Of a stretch of 32,915 bases of DNA, positions 24,121 to 32,661 are shown piece after piece. The stretch spans positions 1-32,915 of the forward strand of contig JAUVTO010000004.1 in the NCBI GenBank assembly GCA_030601485.1, given 5' to 3'. The stretch is from Desulfobacterales bacterium. GTDB taxonomy: Bacteria > Desulfobacterota > Desulfobacteria > Desulfobacterales > UBA11574. The first letter of the stretch is position 1. Every line of letters starts with the position of its first letter. The notes under the pieces are model-generated. The model was not told the origin of the DNA, did not search any database, and saw only the letters and a list, made by a program, of their open reading frames with translations. A program made the translations under genes and the position numbers.

Positions 24121-24225
24121 ATGGGTGATAAGGGGAAAAAAGACAAAGGCAAAAGAGAACAACAGAAAAAGGCTCAGCTTAATCCAAAGGAAAAACGAAA
24201 ATTGAAAAAAGAAAAGAAGAAATAA
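24121..24225 (+). CDS. Small lysine-rich protein (34 aa)
   Basis: The ATG at 24121 follows AAGGAGAAACAG, a good ribosome site. The product is MGDKGKKDKGKREQQKKAQL and then NPKEKRKLKKEKKK, extremely basic and helical. Proteins of this size with the same GKKDKGK...PKEKRKLKKEKK layout are known to me as conserved hypothetical proteins in several bacterial groups. It probably binds nucleic acid or the ribosome, which is only inferred from charge. The stop overlaps the stem of a terminator-like hairpin. Confidence 0.65.
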   Translation: MGDKGKKDKGKREQQKKAQLNPKEKRKLKKEKKK

Positions 24226-24258
24226 CTAAGGCAAAGACTGAAGCCTTTGCCTTAGTTA
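24223..24258 (+). terminator. Strong 14-bp terminator-like hairpin
   Basis: TAACTAAGGCAAAG (24223-24236) pairs perfectly with CTTTGCCTTAGTTA (24245-24258) over an 8-nt loop. It starts on the stop codon of the small lysine-rich gene. There is no T-run after it, so termination may be partial, or the hairpin may protect the mRNA end; it is symmetric and could also serve the cold-shock gene from the other side. Confidence 0.6.
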
Positions 24259-24326
24259 ATAGATTGAAAATGGGGCCTTCCGTTAAAATTTGGTGAAATG
24301 CCCTTTTTAAAATCAAAAATGTAAAA

Positions 24327-24527
24327 TTAAACCACAGTGACATTTACTGCGGCAGGACCTTTTTGACCCTGCTCAATGTCAAAGGTAACACTGTCGCCTT
24401 CATCAAGAGCCTTGAAACCGGTTGCATTGATTCCTGAATGATGAACAAATACATCCGGACCATCTTCCTGCTCAATGAAGCCATAGCCTTTGCTGCTATT
24501 AAACCATTTTACAATTCCATTAGTCAT
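24327..24527 (-). CDS. Cold-shock protein (CspA family)
   Basis: This 66-residue single cold-shock domain carries both nucleic-acid-binding motifs, RNP1 KGYGFIEQ and RNP2 VFVHHSGI, and the aromatic residues of the binding face (W8, F9, Y15, F17). It binds single-stranded RNA/DNA and acts as an RNA chaperone. AAAGGAGGG lies 8 nt before the ATG, one of the best ribosome sites in the window. Which paralogue it is (CspA-E) cannot be said. It stands alone, oriented toward the terminator-like hairpin at 24223. Confidence 0.95.
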   Translation of the reverse strand: MTNGIVKWFNSSKGYGFIEQEDGPDVFVHHSGINATGFKALDEGDSVTFDIEQGQKGPAAVNVTVV

Positions 24528-24791
24528 AGTGACACCCTCCTTTCAAAAAAATTCTCATAGTTCCAAACTGCAGGTTGCCGCTTTGACAAATGGATCTTTC
24601 CTTCAGAACGAAACCGGTCTGCCAATTAAGAACAGGCCTTTATTGATTATTTGAATAATAAGATATTGTTGAACAAAGTCAAGCTGATTATAAGATTATT
24701 TTTTGCTGAGGATTTTGGACAAGCACATGAAACTTTTGTGCCTCAAGTAGCTTCTATCATTTTAAAAATTCCGGAGCCTGAAATGCGAGGG
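24528..24791. other. Leader of the cold-shock gene
   Basis: No gene is seen. On the minus strand the interval probably contains the promoter and 5' leader of the cold-shock gene, but I could not mark a convincing cold-box or promoter. Confidence 0.3.
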
Positions 24792-26309
24792 TTACGAGAT
24801 AAAAAGATCTTTAGTAGAAAAGTTGGGGTCACTCGTGAGGTTCACGCCGAGTCGCCTCAATCCGGCCTCATCCCCCGGTGTAGGAATATGGGTCATATGG
24901 ACTTCACACCCCTGGAGTTCCTCCAATTTTTCCATGGCTAACTGGGCGGCAGGATTGGCGGTCGCGCTGATACTGAGGGAAATGAGGGTTTCCACCAGGT
25001 CGAGGCTGAGGGTCTTTTCATTGAGCACCTTGGTTTTGAGATTTCGAACCGACTCGACGATGTTGGGCGGGAGCAATTTAATCTTATCCGGGATTTCGGC
25101 TAAATGCTTGATGGCGTGTAAAATAAGGCTTGAAGCCGCGTGAAATTGCGGCGAGTTGTTTCCGGTCACAATGATGCCGTTTCCGAGGTCGATGGCCGCT
25201 CCGCAAAAAATACCTTCGTTGCCTTTGCCGCTCTCCTGGCCTTTTATGGCCGCGGTGCGCGCCGGTTCGACCACTCGCCGGTATTCCAGCTCCAGGTTGA
25301 AGTCTTTAATCAAAAGTTCTACCCGTTGAACCGTTTCTTTGTCCGTCAAACCCATGACATATTCGCACCGATAGCGGAAATACCGCCGAATAACTTCCTG
25401 TTTGGCAGCTTCCTGTGTCGCTTCATCGTCCGTGATGGCAAAACCGGCGCGATTGACCCCCATATCCGTGGGGGATTTGTAAAACGGCTCGTCACCCATT
25501 ATTTTTTTTAATATTCGTTTCAGAACAGGGAACACCTCTACGTCACGATTGTAGTTGACCGTCTTCTGATTATAAGCCTCCAGATGAAAAGGATCTATCA
25601 GGTTAAAATCCCTGATATCAGCGGTGGCGGCTTCATAGGCCACATTCACCGGGTGCTTGAGAGGTAGATTCCAGATCGGGAAGGTTTCGAACTTGGCGTA
25701 GCCCGCGAAAATGCCCCGTTTGTATTCATGGTATACCTGAGAAAGGGAGGTAGCCAGTTTTCCACTGCCAGGTCCGGGACCGGTCACGATAACCAGGGGT
25801 TTATCGGTTTCAATATATTCATTGGCGCCGTATCCCTCATCGCTGACGATCAGATCGATATCCGTAGGATACCCCTTGGTGTATTGATGGGTGTAAACCC
25901 GAATGTTTCTTCTTTCCAGTTTATGTTTAAACTGCAGGGCCGACGGCTGGTTTTCAAAACGGGTAATTACAACTCCTAAAACGTCGATTCCCCAACCCCG
26001 GAGATCATCGATTAGTTTGAGGGCGTCGGAATCGTAGGTGATGCCGAAATCAGCCCGTATTTTTTTCCTTTCGATATCGCCGGCATAAATGCAAAGCAGA
26101 ATGTCGGCCTTGTCTTTTAACGCTTGAAGAAGCCTCATTTTTACATTGGGATCATAGCCCGGCAACACCCGGGACGCATGATAGTCAAATAAAAGCTTGC
26201 CGCCGAATTCAAGGTAGAGATTATTGTCAAATTTTTTTGCACGTTCAAGAATTTCAGATATTTGCTCCTGGATATATTTCTCATTGTCAAACGCCGTATT
26301 CGCTGCCAT
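24792..26309 (-). CDS. DUF1846 (UPF0371) family protein
   Basis: This 505-residue cytoplasmic protein of the conserved DUF1846 family, usually about 490-510 residues, is full length. Recognisable parts are FDNEKYIQEQISEILERAKK at the start, LYLEFGGKLLFDYHASRVLPG, the glycine-rich VIVTGPGPGSGKLATSLSQ (about 175-193, a nucleotide/phosphate-loop-like segment) and HAASSLILHAIKHLAEIPD. Structures exist for family members but no reaction is firmly established; I make no functional claim. It has no close partner gene here. The stop lies 264 bp upstream of the cold-shock gene. Confidence 0.9.
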   Translation of the reverse strand: MAANTAFDNEKYIQEQISEILERAKKFDNNLYLEFGGKLLFDYHASRVLPGYDPNVKMRLLQALKDKADILLCIYAGDIERKKIRADFGITYDSDALKLIDDLRGWGIDVLGVVITRFENQPSALQFKHKLERRNIRVYTHQYTKGYPTDIDLIVSDEGYGANEYIETDKPLVIVTGPGPGSGKLATSLSQVYHEYKRGIFAGYAKFETFPIWNLPLKHPVNVAYEAATADIRDFNLIDPFHLEAYNQKTVNYNRDVEVFPVLKRILKKIMGDEPFYKSPTDMGVNRAGFAITDDEATQEAAKQEVIRRYFRYRCEYVMGLTDKETVQRVELLIKDFNLELEYRRVVEPARTAAIKGQESGKGNEGIFCGAAIDLGNGIIVTGNNSPQFHAASSLILHAIKHLAEIPDKIKLLPPNIVESVRNLKTKVLNEKTLSLDLVETLISLSISATANPAAQLAMEKLEELQGCEVHMTHIPTPGDEAGLRRLGVNLTSDPNFSTKDLFIS

Positions 26310-26390
26310 GCTCTCTTCCTTATTCTATTTTAGAATCATAAACATCAACTTTACCCGAAGGGATTTTTTTATCCCATGAAATATTGATGA

Positions 26391-26536
26391 ACTCGTAAAA
26401 ACTCCGATTTAGACGGTTTCGTAAAAAGTTCAAATTCAAGGCGTGCAAATTTTGTAATCATGAGGCGTACTTATCGTACGTTGAATGATTACGAAATGCA
26501 GCACAACGCAGAAGTTGGGCTTTTTACGAGACCGTC
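26391..26536 (-). mobile_element. MITE-like element, copy D (inverted to copy A)
   Basis: The core 26412-26536 is 125 bp, the same length as copy A and nearly identical to its reverse complement: GACGGTTTCGTAAAAAGTTC at one end, GGGCTTTTTACGAGACCGTC at the other, and the inner palindrome GAGGCGTAC-TTATC-GTACGTTG. The tail (CTCGTAAAAACTCCGATTTA, 26392-26411) matches copy A's tail as well. The difference in the inner loop (GAAAA versus TTATC) shows the two have drifted. Confidence 0.75.
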
Positions 26537-26863
26537 AAATATTTATCAACAAACGTTTTAAGTGTGGCTAACAATAAAATCAATATTTATTTAAAACTTA
26601 ACATAATTGGGTTCACATCTTGACGCAAGAAATGGGATATATGTACTGGAAATTGAGGTGCTTGAACCTGTGATGATGGTAAGTTAGGTTTTGACAAGCC
26701 AGATTTTCATGGGGTTTATTTCAATATATCTTGACGTTGACTAAAAAACTTGGAGGTTGTGTTTTTAGATATCAAGAGATAACAATCTGTCAACTGATGT
26801 CGTGACTCGGTTTTAGGTCTGTCAATTCAATCATAGGTCAGGACATGTAAAAATACAGACAAA

Positions 26864-26902
26864 TAGACATCCTTTCTCACCCAAAAATGGAAAGGATGTC
26901 TA
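26864..26902 (-). terminator. 13-bp hairpin downstream of the LEA-like gene
   Basis: TAGACATCCTTTC (26864-26876) pairs perfectly with GAAAGGATGTCTA (26890-26902) over a 13-nt loop. On the minus strand it lies 60 bp after the stop of the repeat lipoprotein and is followed by a T-rich run (TTTGTCTGTATTTTT), as expected of an intrinsic terminator. Confidence 0.6.
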
Positions 26903-26961
26903 TGAATCACACACAGTAAGGAGTCATTTTCTTTAACAGAACGATACAGTACGTGACTCCA

Positions 26962-27264
26962 TCACTCCATCTTCTCTTTTGCCGTCTCAGTAGTTTCTTC
27001 AGCCTTCTCTTTTGCCATTTCGGTAGTTTCTTCGACCTTCTCTTTTGCCATCTCAGTAGTTTCTTCGGCCTTCTCTTTTACCATTTCGGTAGTTTCTTCG
27101 GCCTTCTCTTTTGCCATCTCCGTAGTCTCTTCGGCCTTCTCTTTTACCATCTCAGTTGCTTTTTCAGATTCACTGACGGTTGCTTTTTCAGTTTTATCGC
27201 CCTGCCCACACGCAACGAAAACCAATAGGCAGATTATACTCAGTAAAAGTGCAGCATGTTTCAT
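26962..27264 (-). CDS. Lipoprotein with 11-residue LEA-like repeats
   Basis: This 100-residue protein has signal sequence LLLSIICLLVFVA and lipidated C19, then about six consecutive 11-residue units of the type TTEMAKEKAEE (residues about 34-99). This periodicity is that of LEA group 3-type proteins and apolipoprotein-like amphipathic helices: Thr/Ala/Met on one face, Lys/Glu pairs on the other. It would be a membrane-anchored, intrinsically disordered or helical surface rod in the periplasm; a stress or desiccation role is analogy only. At DNA level the units are 33-nt near-exact repeats, so copy number should be variable. GGAGGAGG lies 5 nt before the ATG. Confidence 0.85.
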   Translation of the reverse strand: MKHAALLLSIICLLVFVACGQGDKTEKATVSESEKATEMVKEKAEETTEMAKEKAEETTEMVKEKAEETTEMAKEKVEETTEMAKEKAEETTETAKEKME

Positions 27265-27718
27265 AATTCCTCCTCCTTGATAAAATTTAAAATAATTTGC
27301 CTGTCCGTAAATACATTATTAAAGTATTATAGTATATTTCTAAATGCAACTCTTTAATTGAGGGTGTTGATTGGTCCGCCTTCAAAAAAATAGGTGGTGT
27401 TAATATTATTGGGCAAGATAACTATTTAGAATTATATCAGATATATTTATCTGAAGAATTTGGCATGGTTTCTGCCTTATTGCTTTATAATAAAGAAAAA
27501 TCAAAACATGCTGTCTGTCTTAATTTATTATAATCCTGCTTTTAAATTTAACAGACTGGCTTCAGCTAATCGAAGTTATTGTGATATTTTTTTCAATAGA
27601 GACAAATCTTTTTATAGGGTTTGTCTTTTTTGGTTTTTTGTGGACATAATGCGATTAATCGACATAAATTGACTTCGGGTTGAGGTTTTGTCAAAATAGA
27701 TGAATCCTGCAATATTTG
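27265..27718. other. Gene-free 454-bp AT-rich region
   Basis: This region between two divergent genes should hold both promoters. It is strongly AT-rich. The 70-codon frame at 27460-27672 is Phe/Asn/Tyr-rich, without ribosome site or family features, and is not accepted as a gene. No specific site could be assigned. Confidence 0.4.
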
Positions 27719-28018
27719 ATGGGTGAAAAGATGGAAAAAATATTTGATGGTAAAAAGAAGTTAAAATTGGGCACTGAAAAGAATCCCGCTATTGTTAATG
27801 TCAAAACAAAGAAAAGAATGAAAGAAGTCGCAAAGATTTTTGAAAAAAATGACTGGAAACATACAATTGAAGTAGACCGGGATAAACCGGAGGATATTAC
27901 CGATTTAGAAATATTATTGAATTGGCCGAAACCTAAAGAAGCCGAAAAGAAAGTTGGACGTAACGAGCCCTGCTCGTGTGGAAGCGGGAAAAAGTATAAA
28001 AAATGCTGCGGCAAATAA
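27719..28018 (+). CDS. SEC-C motif protein (PBPRA1643-like)
   Basis: This 99-residue protein ends in a perfect SEC-C zinc motif, GRNEPCSCGSGKKYKKCCGK (CxC...CC), the module also found at the SecA C-terminus. The preceding part (KNPAIVNVKTKKRMKEVA, then DITDLEILLN) matches the small SWIM/SEC-C proteins known as the PBPRA1643 family. Their function is unknown; zinc binding is certain by motif. The ATG at 27719 has no strong ribosome site; the in-frame ATG at 27731 (preceded by GGGTGA) may be the real start, giving 95 residues. Confidence 0.8.
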   Translation: MGEKMEKIFDGKKKLKLGTEKNPAIVNVKTKKRMKEVAKIFEKNDWKHTIEVDRDKPEDITDLEILLNWPKPKEAEKKVGRNEPCSCGSGKKYKKCCGK

Positions 28019-28062
28019 GACTATACTTAAAAAGGGAAAAAGTTGAGCAATTTAAATAAGTG

Positions 28063-28082
28063 CCACGGGCGTATGCCCGTGG
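28063..28082 (+). repeat. Perfect REP-type hairpin CCACGGGC/GCCCGTGG
   Basis: CCACGGGC-GTAT-GCCCGTGG (8-bp stem, tetraloop) lies between the SEC-C gene and the UPF0182 start. The same GCCACGGGCGTATGCCCGTGG word is a familiar dispersed hairpin in bacterial genomes. It may partly stop transcription from the SEC-C gene. Confidence 0.55.
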
Positions 28083-28116
28083 ATGTCTACTTACCAATAT
28101 TGTTTTAAGGGGTGTT

Positions 28117-30981
28117 ATGAATAAGAAATTAATTATTATCGGTATCGGAATTGTTGGTGTTCTATTGCTGTGGATAGGGATTTCAATTTATCCGGACTGG
28201 TTGTGGTTTGAAAATTTGGGCTTTTCGCCTGTTTTCTGGACCATGATGTTGAGCAAATTCGGGTTTGGATTGATGGTCTGGCTGCTTTTGGCCCTTATCA
28301 TCGGTATGAACATCTACGCCGCCAATCGTTTAAACCCGCGCATCGGGACAGGGGGGGATTTTAAAGTTGCCGACGATGATGTTTCCCAATTTGGCCTTTC
28401 CACTGTAACGCTAAAAACCCTGGTGACCGCTATTATTCTGTTTCTCACCTTTTATATTGCTTCAAAAGGCTCCACTCAATGGGATTTGCTCCTGCGCTAT
28501 CTGTATCAGCAGCCTTTTGGCAGCACCGAACCTGTTTTTAACCGGGACATCGGTTTTTACTTGTTCTCGCTGCCTTTTTACATCTTCATCCAAAACGGGT
28601 TGCTGATTCTTTTTGTCGTGGCTGCACTGGCCACGATGGGCTGGTATCTGAAAAACGGTGCCCTGAAAATAGAGGGTGACTTCAGTCGGGTCGAGGGTGT
28701 CCCACCCGCTTTGCCTAAAATCAGCCTCGCGAAAAACGCTAAAAAGCATCTTATTTTTCTGGGTGGAATCGTTGTGCTGCTACTGACCTGGGCCTATCGT
28801 CTGAGAATGTTCGGGCTTTTATATTCCACCCAGGGACCGGCTTTCGGCGCCAGCTATACCGATGTTCACATCAAGGTTCTGGCCTATAAGGTAATCGTCC
28901 TTGTCTCGATAGGATTTGCCGTAGTCCTTTTTATCAACGCCTTTAAACTTAGGGCAAAATTAATCTGGATTAGTGCGGGAATCTGGATAGGAGTCGTGTT
29001 GGTGCTGGGAACGGGGCTCCCTGTCCTGGTCCAAAAATTTATAGTCACACCCAATGAACTGGCCAAAGAATCCCCCTACATCGCCTACAATATCGATTAT
29101 ACCCGCAAGGCCTACAACCTGAATAAAATCAAAGTAGTCAATTTTGAGGTGAACGATCAGCTCAGTGCCCAGGATCTCGAGCAGAATGACGTAACGATCC
29201 AAAATATCCGGATCTGGGATGAGCGCCCGCTGCTTCAAACCTACCGGCAGATTCAAGCCATACGGCTGTATTACGATTTTAACAATGTCGACGTCGACCG
29301 GTATCTCGTCAACAACCAGTATCGCCAGATCATGCTGGCCGCCCGGGAGCTGGTAGTCAACAAGCTGCCTCCCCAGGCCAATACCTGGGTCAACAGACAC
29401 CTCACCTATACCCATGGCTACGGACTGGCCGCAAGCCCGGTCAATGAAGTGACCGGCGAGGGGCTGCCCCGCCTCTTTATCAAAGACCTGCCGCCTTCCT
29501 TTGAACCGGACCTGAGGATCGTGCGCCCCGAGATCTATTATGGCGAAAAAACAGATGCGTATGTGCTGGTAAAGACCAAAGCCCGGGAATTTGATTATCC
29601 CAAGGGGGACAAAAATGTTTATACCACCTACCAGGGCAAGGGCGGTGTCCATATCAAATCTTTTTTCAGAAGGCTTTTGTTTGCCATTGAGTTTTTGGAT
29701 CCCCAGATACTGTTTACCACGTATTTAAGTCCGGAGAGCCGCATCATGTTTAACCGGCTGATTAACCGGCGGACGAATTCGATTGCCCCGTTTCTCGATT
29801 ATGACAGTGATCCCTATCTGGTTGTTTCCGGTGGAAAGCTCTACTGGATTCAAGACGCCTACACGACCTCTGCGATGTATCCTTATTCGCACCGGTCTCA
29901 CGTCACTTTTAAAAAAAGACGGCTTAACTACATCCGCAATTCCGTCAAGGTCACCATCGATGCCTATAACGGGGATGTGGTTTTCTACATGATTGATGAA
30001 AAAGACCCCATCGTCAAAACCTATGCGCGGATCTTCCCGGATCTGTTTAAGCCTTTCAAGGAAATGCCCGCGGAGCTGAAAGAGCATATCCGCTACCCCA
30101 AGGATCTCTTTAAAATCCAAATGGAAACTTACACGAAATATCACATGGAAGATGTACAGGTCTTCTACAACCAGGAAGACCTCTGGCAAATTCCGGATGA
30201 GGTCTATGGGGAGCACCGTCAGGAAATGGAACCTTACTACATAATTATCAAGCTGCCCGAAGATCAAAAGGAAGAATTTTTCCTGATGATCCCATTCACC
30301 CCTTCCAAGAAAGATAATATGATCGGCTGGCTGGCGGCCCGATGTGACCTGCCCAACTACGGCAACCTGCTGGTCTACAAGCTGCCCAAGGAAAAACTGG
30401 TCTATGGACCGATGCAGATTGAAGCCAGGGTGGATCAGCAAACGGAAATTTCCCGGGAATTGAGCCTGTGGGGGCAGAGAGGTTCCCGAGTCATCCGGGG
30501 CAATCTATTGGTTATTCCCGTCGGTGAGACCTTTATCTATGTGGAACCGGTATATCTGGAAGCCATCCAGGAAGGAAGCCAAATGTCCCCAACCGGAACC
30601 CCTCAGCCCGACGGTAGAGCCAAATCCCGGCGAGCAGGCGCGCGCGCGCGTCCCCAGCCGGAAGTGGCAAGGGCCGCTTCTCTGCCGGAACTCAAAAGAG
30701 TCATTGTCGCTTTTGGCAATCGCCTGATTATGGAGGAAACCCTGGACAAGGCCTTGAGCAGTATCCTGGACGTTGAAATAACCTCGAAACAGCCGGCTTC
30801 CCTGGTTATTTCTCAAATAAAGGGTGAAGGGTTATCCAATCTCGGCGCGACGGCGCTGGACCACTATAATAAAGCCAAAGCATATCTGCGTGATGGCGAT
30901 TGGACCGGTTACGGGAGGGAACTGGAAAATCTGGAAAAAATCCTTGAAGAAATATCCGGAATGAAGAAGGAAAAAAAATGA
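28117..30981 (+). CDS. UPF0182 family multi-pass membrane protein
   Basis: This 954-residue protein of the UPF0182 (COG1615) family has seven predicted membrane helices within the first 305 residues (for example LIIIGIGIVGVLLLWIGISI, then FGLMVWLLLALIIGMNIY, VLVSIGFAVVLFINAF). A large soluble part of about 640 residues follows, with the family-typical NIRIWDERPLLQTYRQIQAI, HLTYTHGYGLAASPVNEV, FLDYDSDPYLVV and FTPSKKDNMIGWLAARCD. A low-complexity Pro/Arg/Ala linker at about 830-852 precedes a C-terminal helical region. The function of the family is unknown. The ATG at 28117 has AAGGGG 5 nt upstream; the open frame begins at 28060 but that part includes the REP hairpin and is rejected. Confidence 0.92.
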   Translation: MNKKLIIIGIGIVGVLLLWIGISIYPDWLWFENLGFSPVFWTMMLSKFGFGLMVWLLLALIIGMNIYAANRLNPRIGTGGDFKVADDDVSQFGLSTVTLKTLVTAIILFLTFYIASKGSTQWDLLLRYLYQQPFGSTEPVFNRDIGFYLFSLPFYIFIQNGLLILFVVAALATMGWYLKNGALKIEGDFSRVEGVPPALPKISLAKNAKKHLIFLGGIVVLLLTWAYRLRMFGLLYSTQGPAFGASYTDVHIKVLAYKVIVLVSIGFAVVLFINAFKLRAKLIWISAGIWIGVVLVLGTGLPVLVQKFIVTPNELAKESPYIAYNIDYTRKAYNLNKIKVVNFEVNDQLSAQDLEQNDVTIQNIRIWDERPLLQTYRQIQAIRLYYDFNNVDVDRYLVNNQYRQIMLAARELVVNKLPPQANTWVNRHLTYTHGYGLAASPVNEVTGEGLPRLFIKDLPPSFEPDLRIVRPEIYYGEKTDAYVLVKTKAREFDYPKGDKNVYTTYQGKGGVHIKSFFRRLLFAIEFLDPQILFTTYLSPESRIMFNRLINRRTNSIAPFLDYDSDPYLVVSGGKLYWIQDAYTTSAMYPYSHRSHVTFKKRRLNYIRNSVKVTIDAYNGDVVFYMIDEKDPIVKTYARIFPDLFKPFKEMPAELKEHIRYPKDLFKIQMETYTKYHMEDVQVFYNQEDLWQIPDEVYGEHRQEMEPYYIIIKLPEDQKEEFFLMIPFTPSKKDNMIGWLAARCDLPNYGNLLVYKLPKEKLVYGPMQIEARVDQQTEISRELSLWGQRGSRVIRGNLLVIPVGETFIYVEPVYLEAIQEGSQMSPTGTPQPDGRAKSRRAGARARPQPEVARAASLPELKRVIVAFGNRLIMEETLDKALSSILDVEITSKQPASLVISQIKGEGLSNLGATALDHYNKAKAYLRDGDWTGYGRELENLEKILEEISGMKKEKK

Positions 30982-30987
30982 AGCTCC

Positions 30988-31007
30988 CCCCGCAGCAAGC
31001 TGCGGGG
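30988..31007 (+). repeat. Hairpin CCCCGCAG/CTGCGGGG after UPF0182
   Basis: An 8-bp stem (30988-30995 with 31000-31007) has the loop CAAG. It lies 6 bp after the UPF0182 stop and may act as a terminator, although no T-run follows. It is also a known REP-type word. Confidence 0.55.
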
Positions 31008-31094
31008 TATCTTGGTGTTACGAACTCTTGCGTGACGCGAATGATATCAACAGGGGGGAAACAGGATATAGATGACATCAATTTAGAGTTGTGA
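30996..31094 (+). pseudogene. Possible tail of a Y1/REP transposase
   Basis: One frame reads QAAGYLGVTNSCVTRM, then ISTGGKQDIDDINLEL and TGA. The first part is a helix-turn-helix like those ending REP-associated transposases (VARYLGVTxSxVxR). It begins inside the REP hairpin. No catalytic part is present. The identification is tentative and from memory. Confidence 0.3.
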
Positions 31095-31120
31095 ACGCTC
31101 TGCACGAACGCCCCCTGTTG
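31048..31120. repeat. 10-bp inverted repeat CAACAGGGGG/CCCCCTGTTG
   Basis: CAACAGGGGG (31048-31057) and CCCCCTGTTG (31111-31120) are perfect complements 53 bp apart. They overlap the tail of the possible transposase remnant, as REP-type repeats often do next to Y1 transposase genes. Confidence 0.45.
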
Positions 31121-31151
31121 TAGTTCAAATCAAATATTCTCCTTAGCTCCT

Positions 31152-32075
31152 TTATTTTTGAGCTACAACAAGACCTTTGCCAGAGGTTTTTGCCGCGAAA
31201 AGGTGTTTGTCTGCTTCTGCCACAAATGCTTCCGATTTTCCCTTATAACAAGCTACCCCACAACTAATTGTTACCCTGTCCAGAGGTTGTCCTTCAACAT
31301 CCTTAAACTGGTGGATATAAACTTTTTCAACAAGCCTTTGAGCTACATGTTCAGCATTTTTTATGTCGCATACCGGAAGTAAAACAGCAAACTCATCTCC
31401 ACCATAGCGAAAACCCGAGTCTGAGTTGCGTATCGATTTTTCTATAATATCAGCCAGTTCTTTAAGTAACTTATCGCCTGTTTGGTGACCATAGGTGTCG
31501 TTATATCGTTTAAAATCATCGCAATCGATCATGATGAGGGACAATTCCTGTTTATACCTGTCTGCCCTGCTTGTTTCCTCGACCAGCCTTAAATCGAAAG
31601 AACGCCGATTATATAGAGAAGTCAACTTATCTGTAAGTGCCAGTTCTTTGAGCTCGATGTTTGAATCAATCAATTTTTTTGAGACTTCATTGAGCTCATT
31701 TACTTTACTTTGAATTTCATTATGTAGAACATTAAAGCTTTGTTGGATAATCGCAAACTCATTTTCATCATTGAACTCCTCTTTTTCTCCTATAATCTGG
31801 GCCGATTTCGATTTAATATCCTCTGAGATGGTTTCTATTGAACTACTCCATATAGATCCCAAGACAAAACTTATAAAAGGGGGTAAAAGCATGACCAACA
31901 CACCATATGTAAATAAACCCCTTAGATCATTTATCTGGTCTGGCATAAGTACTGGGATGACATGCTGATAAATGATAAATATTAATAACAGCAATGGAAA
32001 AGTCGAAGATAAAAAGAAAAATACAAAGAAATTCTTTCTGAATTTTTCGTGTATTAACGAAGTAAACAATGCCAT
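31152..32075 (-). CDS. Membrane-bound diguanylate cyclase (GGDEF)
   Basis: The protein makes cyclic di-GMP from two GTP. Of its 307 residues, two membrane helices lie at about 15-38 (FFVFFFLSSTFPLLLLIFII) and 52-75. A HAMP-like/coiled-coil linker (about 78-140) is followed by a GGDEF domain from LALTDKLTSLYNRRSFD (about 147) onward. The active motif is intact as G225-G-D-E-F229 (RYGGDEFAVLLPV), and the inhibitory I-site R-N-S-D lies five residues upstream, so product inhibition is expected. The periplasmic loop between the helices is too short to be a sensor domain. GGAGG lies 7 nt before the ATG. No c-di-GMP effector or phosphodiesterase is nearby. Confidence 0.93.
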   Translation of the reverse strand: MALFTSLIHEKFRKNFFVFFFLSSTFPLLLLIFIIYQHVIPVLMPDQINDLRGLFTYGVLVMLLPPFISFVLGSIWSSSIETISEDIKSKSAQIIGEKEEFNDENEFAIIQQSFNVLHNEIQSKVNELNEVSKKLIDSNIELKELALTDKLTSLYNRRSFDLRLVEETSRADRYKQELSLIMIDCDDFKRYNDTYGHQTGDKLLKELADIIEKSIRNSDSGFRYGGDEFAVLLPVCDIKNAEHVAQRLVEKVYIHQFKDVEGQPLDRVTISCGVACYKGKSEAFVAEADKHLFAAKTSGKGLVVAQK

Positions 32076-32218
32076 AAATGCCTCCGTTTAATTCATTGAT
32101 TCATAGCCTTATGAATATAAGTGATAAATCCGCTCAAGGTTCCGTGCCTGAGTCTTGCATCAACATAACACTAATATCATTGAAGATTTGTTTTGTAAAT
32201 CGCAACTTTTCAAAAGAG

Positions 32219-32494
32219 CTAATAATTCACCCTCTCTTTCAATTCTTTCCCGCATTTAAAGAACGGAAGCTTCTTGGATTTAATTTTAATCTTTTCCCCG
32301 GTTTTTGGATTTCTGCCTGTGTAAGGCTTGTACTGTTTGACGTAAAATGAACACAGGCCCCGGATCTCCACTCTATCTCCATTGGCAAAGGCGTTTGCCA
32401 TTTCATCAAAAAATAGATTCACTATCCCTTTTGTTTCTGATTTTGTAAGTTCGGTTTCATTTTGCAGGGTCTTTATGAGTTCAGCCCTGTTCAT
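32219..32494 (-). CDS. HU/IHF-family DNA-binding protein
   Basis: This 91-residue histone-like protein begins with N-terminal helices NRAELIKTLQNE and IVNLFFDEMANAFANG, then the DNA-binding arm segment IRGLCSFYVKQYKPYTGRNPKTGEKI with the characteristic GRNPKTG at the arm tip. The arm Pro is present (NP). The sequence FYVKQYKPYTG is closer to IHF subunits than to HU, but alpha and beta cannot be told apart, so no symbol is given. It bends DNA as a dimer. The gene stands alone, 140 bp from the diguanylate cyclase. Confidence 0.9.
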   Translation of the reverse strand: MNRAELIKTLQNETELTKSETKGIVNLFFDEMANAFANGDRVEIRGLCSFYVKQYKPYTGRNPKTGEKIKIKSKKLPFFKCGKELKERVNY

Positions 32495-32661
32495 GTGGTC
32501 TTCCCGAAATGTTGTTTAAATTAGGAAAATAAAAGGCTGGTTAAAAGTCAGTTGTTGGGGGATTTGCAAACGGGGTTATTATTGCTGATGAGTACATTAA
32601 AAAACTACAATAAAAAGATCTTGCTGGCCCGGTAAAATGTGAATATTTCGTGTCTGAAGCT

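Larger units (their letters stand above)
26310..26961. other. Gene-free 650-bp stretch
   Basis: No gene is visible. It holds MITE-like copy D (26391-26536) and a 13-bp hairpin (26864-26902). The middle part (about 26540-26860) is AT-rich; I see a loose repeat of TAGGTC words near 26813-26840 but nothing assignable. Confidence 0.5.

Noticed and set aside
26962..27230. CRISPR array
   Set aside because: The regularly spaced 33-nt units have no unique spacers; they translate in frame into 11-residue repeats behind a lipoprotein signal.
29725..30441. Minus-strand open frame of 238 codons (and its neighbour at 28960-29652)
   Set aside because: Both are antisense to the UPF0182 gene, whose sequence matches its family throughout.
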